Origin: Mesorhizobium australicum
Lineage (GTDB): Bacteria; Pseudomonadota; Alphaproteobacteria; Rhizobiales; Rhizobiaceae
DNA length: 64,000 nucleotides
Direction of reading: 5' to 3'
NCBI RefSeq assembly: GCF_900177325.1
Contig: NZ_FXBL01000004.1
Location: forward strand, 186,001 to 250,000
Shown: in pieces, positions 14,712-23,284 of the stretch
Layout: the number at the start of each line of letters is the position of its first letter
How positions within the stretch are numbered: the stretch's first letter is position 1
The notes under the pieces: generated by a model
The model's database searches: none
Told to the model about the DNA's origin: nothing
The model's input: the letters and a program-made list of their open reading frames with translations, nothing else
Position numbers and translations under genes: made by a program

Positions 14712-17198
14712 TTGGACGTGATCGACAGCGGCGCCTTGAACGCCGCCGGATTGGGGGCTGTGGTGGTATCTGGACAGAGACTGACGACGACAAACCAGGC
14801 GAGAGCGGCCGGCCGGCGACGTCTCGCCTTCCTGGCCGGCACCATCCTGGCGTTCGGCTGGACGCTTCCGGCCGCGGCCCAAACCGCGCCTTCCGCGCAG
14901 ACCGCGCGGCAATCCGTTTCCGTTCCCGCCGGCCCGCTCACCCAGGCTCTCAACCGGCTTGCGGCGCAGTCGGGCCTACAGATCCTGTTCGATGCGGATC
15001 TCGCCCGCGACAAGACCACGCGCGGCGTCAGCGGCAATCTCACGCCTGCCCAGGCTCTCGACGCCGTCCTGGCCGGCACTGGGCTGAGTGCGCGCTTTGC
15101 CGGCGGCAACCAGGTCGTGCTCGGCCTCAACACCGCTTCCACCGACGCCGGCTATGCCACGGGCGACGATGGAGCCACGATGCTTGAACGCCTCGTCATC
15201 TATGGCGCGAAGAATGCCACGACGCTTGATGCGACAACCGCCAGCGTTGGTGTTGTCACCGCCGAGGAAATCGAAGAAGGCCAGATCGGGAATACGCGGG
15301 AAGCCTTTCGCCGCCTTGCGAACGTGCAGCCCAGCGCGACGGTCAATTCCGGCTTCGTCATCCGCGGCATGAGCTCCGAAGGCTTCGTTCCCTCCGGCGG
15401 GCCGGCCGGGTCCCTCTACATCGACGGCATTCTCCAGACCCGCTACAATTCGCGCTTCGGTGCAAGGGGCCTGTGGGACACCGAACAGGTCGAAGTCTAT
15501 CGCGGCCCGCAATCGACGCTGTCCGGCCGCGCTGCCATGGTCGGCGCGATCTATGTGAAGTCGAAGGATCCGACCTTCGACAGGGAAGTCGAAGTGTCGG
15601 GCACGGTCGGCAACAACGATCTGGTCGGCACCGGCTTCGTCGTCAATACACCAGTCGTCGAGGACCAGGTCGCGCTGCGCATTTCCGGTGCGTTCGAGCG
15701 CTCCCGGTCGGATGTCGACTATTCGAACTTCGAGCACTATTCCAACTACGACGACCTGACCACGGACATCAGCGGCAATATCCGCGCCAAGCTGCTCCTC
15801 ACCCCCACCGAGATGCCGGACACGCGGGCGCTGCTGACCTACAACTATTCGAAGGATCGTCCGAACGACCGGCTGGTCGGCCTCTACACCGGGCGCGGCG
15901 ACTTCAACAACAACCCCGATACCTACACGGAATTCCGGACCACCGAGGTGCACAATCTCGGCCTCGAGGTCACCCATGATTTCTCCGACGCGCTGCGCTT
16001 CACCTCGCAGACCGGTTTCTCCTATGGCATCAACACACGCAGTTCCGTCGACGCGGACACGCCCGGCCTGGTCACCGGGATCTGGGGTACGGATGACGAC
16101 TCGATCTTCACCCAGGAGTTGCGGCTGAACTACGAGGGTGACCGCTGGAAATGGGTGGCCGGCGTCTTCGGCAGCCATCAGGTCTTCGACGGCGCCTCGC
16201 GCTTCATCGCGGACGTTCCCTTCTACGGGCTCGTCCAGCTGGACGACTACCAGAACCGCAAGACATCGAACCTGGCCGTGTTCGGCGAGGCGACCTACGA
16301 ATTCGTCCCCAGCTGGTTCGTCACCCTGGGAGGGCGGCTGGATTATCTGGACGAGACGAATACCGAGCTCAACTCGCTCGTGTTCTACGGGATGGATCCG
16401 GTCATGACAGGGGACCCCGCCTCCTTCGAGGAGCTGAACTTCGTTCCGAAGGTCGGGATCTCGAAGGAATTCGGCGACAATCACACGGTCGCCCTCACCT
16501 ATACGCAAGGCTTCCGCTCGGGCGGCTCCTATGTCGACCGCCAGGACCCGTCGGATTTCAAGCTCGTCACTTACGATCCGGAATATTCGCAGAGCTACGA
16601 GCTGTCCTACAAGGGAAGGCTTCTGAACGATCGGCTCACGCTCAATGCCAATCTCTTCTACACCAAGTATGAAGACCAGCAGATCGAGATCCGCCCGTTC
16701 TCGCATATTCCGGGCTATCGACGGACGGAGAATGCCGCATCCTCGCAAGCCTGGGGCTTCGAAATCGAGCCGACCTGGCAGGTCACCGATCAGTTCTCGG
16801 CATTCGCTTCGATCGGCTATCTGAACACCAGGTTCCTCGAGTTCGACCACGCCGACCTGGGCGATCAGTCCGGACAGTCCTTCCCGGAGGCGCCGGAATG
16901 GACCTTCGGCTTCGGCGGCCGCTACGAGTTCGAGAACGGCCTCTTCATCGGCGGCGACGCCAAATACACGGCCGACTACAATTCCCGTTTCGGCACGAAC
17001 GGCATGTACAAGATCGACTCTCGCTTCATCGTGAATGCCCAGGCCGGCTTCAAGAAGGACAACTGGGAACTCACGGCCTTCGCGGAAAATCTCACCGATG
17101 AGAAATACTTCACCATCGTCGATCCCGATGCCGCCCTGCCCTTCGGCCAGGCCGGGCCCCGGCGATCGTTCGGCCTGAACGTCCGTGCGAAATTCTGA
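14712..17198 (+). CDS. TonB-dependent siderophore receptor with STN signalling domain
   Basis: Up to 828 aa from a TTG at 14712; a start at one of the GTG codons near 14760 would place the signal peptide (RRRLAFLAGTILAFGW ... AAAQ) at the N terminus and seems more likely. After the signal come an STN domain (about 70-140), a TonB-box-like LERLVIYG (158-165), a plug with the conserved GGPAG...IDGILQ segment, and a beta-barrel ending in Phe as outer-membrane proteins do. The STN domain talks to a FecR-type anti-sigma factor, and one is encoded at 22049. With the ABC importer that follows it should bring an Fe-siderophore across the outer membrane. The 270 bp before it hold only the terminator at 14456 and no other gene that I can see. 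Ligand unknown. Confidence 0.9.
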   Translation: MDVIDSGALNAAGLGAVVVSGQRLTTTNQARAAGRRRLAFLAGTILAFGWTLPAAAQTAPSAQTARQSVSVPAGPLTQALNRLAAQSGLQILFDADLARDKTTRGVSGNLTPAQALDAVLAGTGLSARFAGGNQVVLGLNTASTDAGYATGDDGATMLERLVIYGAKNATTLDATTASVGVVTAEEIEEGQIGNTREAFRRLANVQPSATVNSGFVIRGMSSEGFVPSGGPAGSLYIDGILQTRYNSRFGARGLWDTEQVEVYRGPQSTLSGRAAMVGAIYVKSKDPTFDREVEVSGTVGNNDLVGTGFVVNTPVVEDQVALRISGAFERSRSDVDYSNFEHYSNYDDLTTDISGNIRAKLLLTPTEMPDTRALLTYNYSKDRPNDRLVGLYTGRGDFNNNPDTYTEFRTTEVHNLGLEVTHDFSDALRFTSQTGFSYGINTRSSVDADTPGLVTGIWGTDDDSIFTQELRLNYEGDRWKWVAGVFGSHQVFDGASRFIADVPFYGLVQLDDYQNRKTSNLAVFGEATYEFVPSWFVTLGGRLDYLDETNTELNSLVFYGMDPVMTGDPASFEELNFVPKVGISKEFGDNHTVALTYTQGFRSGGSYVDRQDPSDFKLVTYDPEYSQSYELSYKGRLLNDRLTLNANLFYTKYEDQQIEIRPFSHIPGYRRTENAASSQAWGFEIEPTWQVTDQFSAFASIGYLNTRFLEFDHADLGDQSGQSFPEAPEWTFGFGGRYEFENGLFIGGDAKYTADYNSRFGTNGMYKIDSRFIVNAQAGFKKDNWELTAFAENLTDEKYFTIVDPDAALPFGQAGPRRSFGLNVRAKF

Positions 17199-17205
17199 CG
17201 ATCAC

Positions 17206-17231
17206 AGGCGCGGGGCGAATACCCCGCGCCT
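17206..17231 (+). terminator. Strong hairpin between receptor and binding-protein genes
   Basis: AGGCGCGGGG (17206-17215) and CCCCGCGCCT (17222-17231) form a perfect 10-bp GC-rich stem with a 6-nt loop, 7 nt after the receptor stop, followed by CTTTC. It may end part of the transcripts so that the receptor is made in excess over the importer, or protect the receptor mRNA 3' end. Confidence 0.6.
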
Positions 17232-17251
17232 CTTTCAGGTGTTGATCTGAA

Positions 17252-18181
17252 ATGGTTTCTGTCCGGCGTCTGAGCCTTGCCCTTCTACTCTTCCTGTTTG
17301 CCGCGGCTCCCGTCCAGGCCGCCTGCGAGGGGAAGGAGATCACCGAAGGCGTCTACAATGCGCCGTTCTGCGTTCCTGCCGGAGTGCGCAAGATCGTCAC
17401 GCTCGATCCGCTGCTGACGCTCGGCATCCTGATGGAACTCGAGGTTCCGGTCGTCGCCACGCCCTACATGGCCATCCAGGACAGCGAGGTGCTCGACTTC
17501 GTCAAGCGGTCGAAGATGGTCGACCTCGGCAACCCCAAGGAGCCGAGCCTGGAGCGGATTGCCGCGCTGAAGCCGGATCTCATCATCGGCAGCACGGAGG
17601 CGCATGCGCAGATCTACGACAAGGCGTCGAAGATCGCGCCGACCATCTTCTTTAACCACATGGACTGGAAGAAATATCTCAGGCTTCTCTCCGAAATCAC
17701 CGGCCGCGAAGACGTGGCGAACGAAGCGCTCGCCGCTTACGAAAAGCGCGTCTCCTCGATCCGTGCACGGATGAAGGACGTTACGGTTTCGGCCGTCCGC
17801 TTCGCGCCTGGCCGGTTCGTCGTCTTTGTCGACGGTCCCGCCGCCTATGCGCCCTATGCGGTGCTGCATGAGGCCGGCGTCAAGCGCACGGCCTACGAGA
17901 CGGTGACCGACGGCACGATCGTCAAGCGGCCGGACTGGGAGGAGCTTGCCAATCTCGACGGCGACATTCTGCTCTACGTTTCCGCAAGCGGCTTCGAAAA
18001 CGGACCGGACGATGCGCTCGAAAAGGAAGTCAGCGGGAATCCCCTGTGGCAGCTTCTGCCCGCCGTGCAGGCCGGCCGCGCCCATCGTGTCGACCGCGCA
18101 ACCTGGCAGAGCTTTCACGGCATCGCCTCCGCGCATCGTGTTCTCGACGACATAGAGCGCTACATCCTGACGGCACCGTGA
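17252..18181 (+). CDS. Periplasmic Fe-siderophore-binding protein (FecB/FhuD-like)
   Basis: A 309-aa class III substrate-binding protein. Residues 1-23 form a signal peptide ending PVQA-A. The fold's N-lobe is seen in VRKIVTLDPLLTLGILMELEVPVV and LKPDLIIGSTEAHAQIYDKASKIAPTIFF, both typical of FecB-type proteins; the C-lobe ends with the HRVDRATW...HGIASAHRVLDDIERYI pattern. It delivers ferric siderophore from the periplasm to the two FecCD-type permeases encoded next. The following permease starts with GTG inside its stop codon. A single Cys after the signal could be the product of a lipobox-like site but the context is not convincing. Confidence 0.85.
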   Translation: MVSVRRLSLALLLFLFAAAPVQAACEGKEITEGVYNAPFCVPAGVRKIVTLDPLLTLGILMELEVPVVATPYMAIQDSEVLDFVKRSKMVDLGNPKEPSLERIAALKPDLIIGSTEAHAQIYDKASKIAPTIFFNHMDWKKYLRLLSEITGREDVANEALAAYEKRVSSIRARMKDVTVSAVRFAPGRFVVFVDGPAAYAPYAVLHEAGVKRTAYETVTDGTIVKRPDWEELANLDGDILLYVSASGFENGPDDALEKEVSGNPLWQLLPAVQAGRAHRVDRATWQSFHGIASAHRVLDDIERYILTAP

Positions 18182-19224
18182 GCACGCGAACGCGAGCAGG
18201 AGCCGGCACGGCAAGCCGTATCGCCTCGATTGCCGATGCGGCGCGGTTTTCTGCGCTTGCGGCGTTGTGCCTGGTGATGGCGCTCGTGGCGATCTGGTCG
18301 GTGACGCTCGGCACAACGTCCATCGCAATGTCGGACGTGCTGGCGGCGATCTTTGCGTTCGACGGGTCGCGCGAGCATCTGGTGGTGACGACCTTGCGCC
18401 TGCCGCGCGTGCTGGCGGGACTGCTGGCGGGGGCGGCCCTCGGTGTCGCCGGGGCAATCATGCAGGCCGTGACCAACAATCCGCTCGCCTCGCCCGGCCT
18501 GCTCGGCGTCAATGCGGGTGCCGCCTTCGCAGTGGTCATCGCCATGTCGATCCTCGGCGTGGCGTCGAGCAGCGCCCATGTCTGGTTTGCCTTCGGCGGT
18601 GCGGCGACGGCGGCGGTCGTCGTCTATGCGCTCGCATCGGCAGGGACTGCGGGCGCGACCCCACTCAAGCTCGTGCTCGCCGGCGTGGTGCTCGCGACGT
18701 TCCTGACCTCGCTCACCACCGCCATGCTCATCTTCGACCAGACCACCCTCGATGCCGTGCGACTGTGGACCGCCGGCTCGCTCACCGGCCGCACCGCGGC
18801 GCAGGTCGCAGCCGTCGCGCCCTACATCCTCGCCGGCCTCACCTTGGCGCTCATGTTCCGCCGGCACTTGATGACCCTTAGCCTCGGAACGGACGTCGCC
18901 CGGTCGGTCGGCCAGAACCCGCTCTGGTGGCGCGGGCTCGCCGTGGTCATCGTCATCCTGCTCGCCGGCGGGGCAGTGTCGCTCGCCGGTCCCATCGGCT
19001 TCGTCGGCCTGGTCGTCCCGCATATCGCGCGGATGACGGTCGGCGTCGACTATCGCTGGATCATCCCGTTCAGCGCCGCTGGCGGCGCTTTGCTGGTCGT
19101 CCTGGCCGACACGCTCGGCCGGACCCTCTTCGCCAGCCAGAGCTTTCCGGTCGGCGTGACCATGGCGCTGGTCGGCGCGCCCTTCTTCATCTGGCTGGCG
19201 CGCCGCGCGGGTGAGACCCGATGA
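18178..19224 (+). CDS. FecCD-family siderophore permease, first subunit
   Basis: A 348-aa integral membrane protein starting at GTG 18178, overlapping the preceding stop by 4 nt; a longer upstream frame exists but would run through the binding-protein gene. It has about nine to ten hydrophobic helices. Family signatures are present: LRLPRVLAGLLAGAALGVAG, NPLASPGLLGVNAGAAF and the coupling segment GPIGFVGLVVPHIAR. It forms the inner-membrane channel with the next gene product. Unlike the second permease, it has an N-terminal soluble extension of about 25 residues before the first helix. Confidence 0.88.
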   Translation: MSTRTRAGAGTASRIASIADAARFSALAALCLVMALVAIWSVTLGTTSIAMSDVLAAIFAFDGSREHLVVTTLRLPRVLAGLLAGAALGVAGAIMQAVTNNPLASPGLLGVNAGAAFAVVIAMSILGVASSSAHVWFAFGGAATAAVVVYALASAGTAGATPLKLVLAGVVLATFLTSLTTAMLIFDQTTLDAVRLWTAGSLTGRTAAQVAAVAPYILAGLTLALMFRRHLMTLSLGTDVARSVGQNPLWWRGLAVVIVILLAGGAVSLAGPIGFVGLVVPHIARMTVGVDYRWIIPFSAAGGALLVVLADTLGRTLFASQSFPVGVTMALVGAPFFIWLARRAGETR

Positions 19225-20222
19225 TCCGCCCAATGATTCCGATTGTCTCGGTCCTGATTGTCCTCGTTCCGGTTCTGGTCCTGGCAAGCCTCGCCTATGG
19301 CGACCAGGCCGTCTCCTTCGGCGATCTGGTCTCCGCTCTCACCCGGCCCGCCGGCACGAACCCGCAGATGGAGATGATCGTCCTCGACCTGCGCCTGCCG
19401 CGCGTGCTGCTTGCCCTGCTGGTCGGCGCAGCACTTGCAGTCGCGGGGGCCATCGCGCAGGCGGTGATGCGCAACCCTCTCGCCGAGCCCGGCGTCCTTG
19501 GCGTCAACGCAGGAGCCGCACTCGCCGCGACGATCCTCATCGTGGCGCTCGACAATGCGCCCGTCCATCTCCTGCCCTGGGCGGGCTTCGTCGGCGCGGC
19601 TGCGATGGCGGCGGCGATCTACCTGCTGTCGTGGCGCAACGGCGGCACCTCGTCGCTGCGCATTATCCTGATCGGCATCGGCCTCTCCGCCCTCACCGGC
19701 GCCGCCACCACCTTCCTCACCGCCTTCGGCGAGATCGGCGACGTGCAGCGCGCCATGATCTGGCTCGCCGGCAGCGTCTATCACGCCGACTGGCCCGCCG
19801 TGCAGGGCCTCGCCCTCTGGCTCGTCGCGCCACTGGCGCTCACCTGGATGTCCAGCCGCGAGCTCGACCTGATCCGCTTCGGCGACCAGGCCGCGCGCAG
19901 CCTCGGCCAGCGTGTCGATTCCATCCGCGCGCTGATGATCGTGCTCTGCACGCTTCTGTCGGGCGCCGCCGTCGCCGCCGCCGGCCTGATCGGCTTTATC
20001 GGGCTGGTCGCGCCGCATATGGCCCGCCGCCTCGTCGGTCCCGCCCATGCGCGGCTGATCCCCGTCTCGGCGCTGATCGGCGCGATCCTGGTCATGGCTG
20101 CCGATCTCGCCGGCCGCACGGTCATCGCTCCGGTGCAGCTTCCGGCAGGCATCGTTACAGCGCTGATCGGCGCCCCCTTCTTCGGATATCTTCTATGGGG
20201 CCGACGCCATGTTGCGAACTGA
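19221..20222 (+). CDS. FecCD-family siderophore permease, second subunit
   Basis: A 333-aa membrane protein overlapping the first permease by 4 nt (ATGA). The same family signatures recur: DLRLPRVLLALLVGAALAVAG, NPLAEPGVLGVNAGAAL and GLIGFIGLVAPHMARRLVG. Together the two subunits make the heterodimeric transmembrane pore of a BtuCD/FecCDE-type importer. Its 3' end overlaps the ATPase gene by 14 nt, which supports coupled expression. Confidence 0.9.
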   Translation: MIRPMIPIVSVLIVLVPVLVLASLAYGDQAVSFGDLVSALTRPAGTNPQMEMIVLDLRLPRVLLALLVGAALAVAGAIAQAVMRNPLAEPGVLGVNAGAALAATILIVALDNAPVHLLPWAGFVGAAAMAAAIYLLSWRNGGTSSLRIILIGIGLSALTGAATTFLTAFGEIGDVQRAMIWLAGSVYHADWPAVQGLALWLVAPLALTWMSSRELDLIRFGDQAARSLGQRVDSIRALMIVLCTLLSGAAVAAAGLIGFIGLVAPHMARRLVGPAHARLIPVSALIGAILVMAADLAGRTVIAPVQLPAGIVTALIGAPFFGYLLWGRRHVAN

Positions 20223-21069
20223 TGCAGACCAGGGCCTGGCCGCCGAGGGCGTCGCGATCGCCTATGGCCGCTCGCTGATCGTCGAAGGTCTGGACCTTGC
20301 CGTCGCTCCGGGCGCCTTCACCGCGCTGGTCGGACCGAACGGTAGCGGCAAGTCCACCATCCTGCGCGCGCTCGCCGGCCAGCTCGTCCCGAAGGCCGGC
20401 ACGATCCGGCTCGACGGCCGCAACCTCTCGGACCTCTCCGCCAAGAAGATCGCGCGGCGCGTCGGCGTGCTGGCGCAGGGGCCGGCAGCACCGGAGGGCC
20501 TGACCGTCCTCGATCTCGTGCGGCAGGGCCGCTATCCGCACCGTTCCCTGTTCGGCCGATGGTCCGAAGCCGACGACAGGGCCTGCGCCGAGGCACTCGC
20601 GCTGACCGGCATCGACGACCTTGCCGCCCGCCCGCTCGAAAACCTGTCCGGCGGCCAGCGCCAGCGGGCCTGGATCGCCATGACGCTGGCACAGGAGACC
20701 GGCATAATGCTCCTCGACGAGCCCACCACGTTCCTTGACCTCGCCCACCAGATCGAGCTGATGCACTTGATCGCCGATCTGGTCGCTGCCCGCGGCAAGA
20801 CCGTCGTCGCCGTGCTGCACGACCTCAACCAAGCCGCCCGTTACGCCACCCGCATGGTCATGCTCAAGGGCGGCAAGATCGCCTCCTCCGGACGTCCAAG
20901 CGAGGTGATGACCGCCGAAACCGTCAGCCAGGTCTTCGGCCTCGCCGTCACCATCATCACAGACCCCGTCGCAGGAACACCAATGTGCATCCCCGCCGCC
21001 CGCTCCCCGGCGGACGGCCCTCCACTGTTGCAGATCGGCCACGAAGGGACGGAAACGAGCCGGTCGTGA
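20209..21069 (+). CDS. ATP-binding subunit of siderophore importer (FecE-like)
   Basis: A 286-aa ABC ATPase with Walker A GPNGSGKST, signature LSGGQRQRAW, Walker B IMLLDEPTTFLD and the H-loop VLHDLNQA. Length and sequence match FecE/FepC/FhuC ATPases. The ATG at 20209 lies within the permease gene. It is the last importer gene. The C-terminal ~15 residues (GHEGTETSRS) extend past the usual end and look unconserved. Confidence 0.9.
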   Translation: MLRTDADQGLAAEGVAIAYGRSLIVEGLDLAVAPGAFTALVGPNGSGKSTILRALAGQLVPKAGTIRLDGRNLSDLSAKKIARRVGVLAQGPAAPEGLTVLDLVRQGRYPHRSLFGRWSEADDRACAEALALTGIDDLAARPLENLSGGQRQRAWIAMTLAQETGIMLLDEPTTFLDLAHQIELMHLIADLVAARGKTVVAVLHDLNQAARYATRMVMLKGGKIASSGRPSEVMTAETVSQVFGLAVTIITDPVAGTPMCIPAARSPADGPPLLQIGHEGTETSRS

Positions 21070-21374
21070 CGACGACCTTGCAAGGGCGCCGTCGGCCAGC
21101 AGCACGGATTCGTCATATGAAAACATGACTTTAACTGTCGTGTTTTCGAGAATTGCCGCGACCGTGAGCCTGGCGCACTTCTAAGATACTGCTATTGCAG
21201 GCCTTTTCTCTCTTCGATAAGCACATTTCGTCACCCTGCGTGGCTGCTTGTCAGCGGCGTGCGCCGGCGGATCGGAAGCGAAAGGAACGCAGGACGGCGG
21301 AATACCGCGCGCGTGTCCGCAGCCACTGGAAGCCGGACTGTCCGTCGTGGACGTTCCAGGACGAAAGCATAACA
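21070..21374. other. Non-coding stretch between importer and sigma-factor genes
   Basis: About 305 bp with no convincing gene. The frame of the sigma factor is open upstream to 21195, but the extra 60 residues are basic, low in hydrophobic pattern and precede the conserved start, so I take 21375 as the start. The segment near 21110-21200 is less GC-rich than its surroundings and is a likely place for an iron-responsive promoter, but I cannot identify a definite Fur, RirA or Irr box. Confidence 0.4.
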
Positions 21375-21956
21375 ATGCCGAATCTGTCTGGCACCGTTTC
21401 CAGCCTTGGCGACCTTGACGGCAACGAGCTGCTCAACCGCGCCATCGAGGCCTATTACGACGACATCGCCGCCGCCGCCCGTCGCAGCGGTCATTCCGGC
21501 TCCGCGACGCTGGACATCGTTCACGACCTCTATCTGAAGCTCTCCGCCAGACCCGAAGTCCTGCGCGACAAGCGTTCGCTCAAATCCTATCTGTGCCAGG
21601 CCGCCGTCAATCTGGGCATCGACCGTTTCCGCAGGGAGCGTTTTGAGGCACGCCTCTTCTCCGGCACGGAGGACGAGGCCTATGCCGTGCCGGTGGAAAA
21701 CGCCTCGCCGGACCGTGCCCTCGAAATCGAGGCTCGCATCGCCGTTCTCCGCGATGCGATCGCCGAGCTTCCGGAAAGGCGCCGTGCCGTCTTCATCCTC
21801 CACAGGCTGCACCAGCTCTCGCAGGATGACATCGCGGCAAAGCTCAGGATTTCGCGCAACATGGTCGATCGCCATCTGCGTCGCGCCTTCGCCCACTGCC
21901 TCGACCGGCTCATGCGGACGGAAATGGAGCTGGCCACCCAGTCCTGGTCGCACTGA
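21375..21956 (+). CDS. ECF sigma factor, FecI-like
   Basis: A 193-aa ECF sigma factor from ATG 21375. Region 2 is seen in the segment with DIVHDLYLKLSAR and KSYLCQAAVNLGIDRFRRE; region 4 is ELPERRRAVFILHRLHQLS followed by the helix-turn-helix DDIAAKLRISRNMVDRHLRRAF. These are FecI-type features. FecI-like factors direct RNA polymerase to TonB-receptor promoters when the receptor signals ligand. A FecR-like gene follows after 92 nt. Unusually for this layout, the pair sits downstream of the transport genes and not ahead of the receptor. Confidence 0.87.
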   Translation: MPNLSGTVSSLGDLDGNELLNRAIEAYYDDIAAAARRSGHSGSATLDIVHDLYLKLSARPEVLRDKRSLKSYLCQAAVNLGIDRFRRERFEARLFSGTEDEAYAVPVENASPDRALEIEARIAVLRDAIAELPERRRAVFILHRLHQLSQDDIAAKLRISRNMVDRHLRRAFAHCLDRLMRTEMELATQSWSH

Positions 21957-22048
21957 ATCGCTGAATTCCGCCAGCGGCCCCGGGCGGGATCTCGTCACGG
22001 GGCAAAAATCGCTCACGGGAGTCCCAAACCTGCCGGCTCATTCGTTAG

Positions 22049-23035
22049 ATGAGTGAGAAGAAGGATTCGGAAGTCCGCATGCCGCACAAGCGACTGACGA
22101 CCACGCAGCGACGGCGCAACCTCGAGGCCGCGGACTGGATCTTTCGCAACGGCGAGGCCGGGCGAAGCAGCGCCGACGAAGCGGAGTTCCAGCAATGGCT
22201 CGACCGTGACCCCGAAAACATCCGCGCCTACGAGGCTGCCAGGCGCCTGATGGGCGAGGCGCGCATGGCGATCGAATCCGATCCGGCCCTGCGTGATCTC
22301 CGGATCAAGCCTCGCAGCGCTGCCAAGCCGATCCTCGGCTCGCTCCTCGCGCTGTTCGCCGCCGGCACGCTCTTTCTGCTGTTCGACGGCCCGATGCGTC
22401 TTCAGGCCGACAGGATCTCCGGCACCGGCGAGATGCCGGTGGTCGCACTGGAGGACGGTTCGAGCGTGCAGCTCAACGCATCTTCCGCCATTGCCCACGA
22501 TTTCGACGCCACCCGCAGGACGGTGCGATTGTTGCGCGGCCAGGCCTTCTTCGAGGTGGCGCGCGATCCCGACCGTCCTTTCACAGTCGAGGCCGGAGAC
22601 GTCCGCGTCACCGCCCTCGGCACCGCGTTCGACGTCCGCCTGGGAAGCAATGAGACGGACGTGACGGTCACGCATAACGCCGTGCTGGTCGAGTTCGCTG
22701 ACCACGCAGATGACGCCTTGCGTCTGCAGGAAGGCGAGCAGGCCGGCTACGACCACACCAGCCGCGCGCGCACGGTCGGCCCTGCTGACGGCATGCTTGC
22801 CCTCGCATGGCGACGCGGACAGCTCGTCGTCGACAATGCCCCGCTCTCCTACGTCGTCGAGGAGATGAGCCGCCATTTCTCCGGCCGGATCGTGATCGCC
22901 GGCAGCGAGCTCGCCCGACGCCGCGTCAGCGGCACCATGACAGTCTCCGACACCGACGCCGCCCTCGCTTTCCTTGAACATGCGCTTGGCGTCCAAACCA
23001 CCCGGCTAGGCCCGGTCATCGTGATCCGCGACTGA
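22049..23035 (+). CDS. FecR-like anti-sigma / signal-transducing membrane protein
   Basis: A 328-aa protein. The cytoplasmic N terminus (about 20-70) has the DUF4880 pattern AADWIFRNGEAGR...FQQWLDRDPEN. One transmembrane helix lies at about 96-112. The periplasmic part has a FecR domain (about 130-230: DGSSVQLNASSAI, RTVRLLRGQAFFEVARDPDRPF, ALGTAFDVR) and a C-terminal STN-like domain that should contact the receptor. It holds or activates the sigma factor according to receptor state. An in-frame ATG at 22079 could be the true start. The three-part receptor, anti-sigma and sigma chain is complete in this cluster. Confidence 0.87.
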   Translation: MSEKKDSEVRMPHKRLTTTQRRRNLEAADWIFRNGEAGRSSADEAEFQQWLDRDPENIRAYEAARRLMGEARMAIESDPALRDLRIKPRSAAKPILGSLLALFAAGTLFLLFDGPMRLQADRISGTGEMPVVALEDGSSVQLNASSAIAHDFDATRRTVRLLRGQAFFEVARDPDRPFTVEAGDVRVTALGTAFDVRLGSNETDVTVTHNAVLVEFADHADDALRLQEGEQAGYDHTSRARTVGPADGMLALAWRRGQLVVDNAPLSYVVEEMSRHFSGRIVIAGSELARRRVSGTMTVSDTDAALAFLEHALGVQTTRLGPVIVIRD

Positions 23036-23123
23036 CCGCCCCGGCGAGGCGGGAGGAAATCTGCAATCGCAACCCAGGCAGTCACCAATTTGAGCGACGC
23101 GTCGCCCTAATGACCCGCCCGCG

Positions 23124-23255
23124 TCAATCCTGCCGGTTCGCACCGTCACCAACCGCCGCCGTGACGATGATCTCCACGCGATACTGGCCCCCCCGCGAGC
23201 CTCACTTCGCCGGTCGCCCGAGCCGGTGGCTTGCCGGGAACGACCCGTTGCAGGC
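23124..23255 (-). pseudogene. Remnant of a RidA/YjgF-type gene C terminus
   Basis: On the minus strand, two short frames together look like the end of a RidA-family protein: RLQRVVPGKPPARATGEVRLAG, then, after a one-base shift in a run of seven G (complement of 23187-23193), QYRVEIIVTAAVGD and a stop at 23124. No start or upstream body is present, and a stop precedes the segment. It appears to be a decayed gene between the fec and prp clusters. The match is short. Confidence 0.35.
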
Positions 23256-23284
23256 GAGCCGGTCGTCAAACCGGGGAGCAGCGC

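Noticed and set aside
14976..16850. Long minus-strand open frame (over 600 codons) opposite the TonB receptor
   Set aside because: It mirrors the receptor codons in GC-rich DNA, has no recognisable domain, and the receptor frame is clearly real.
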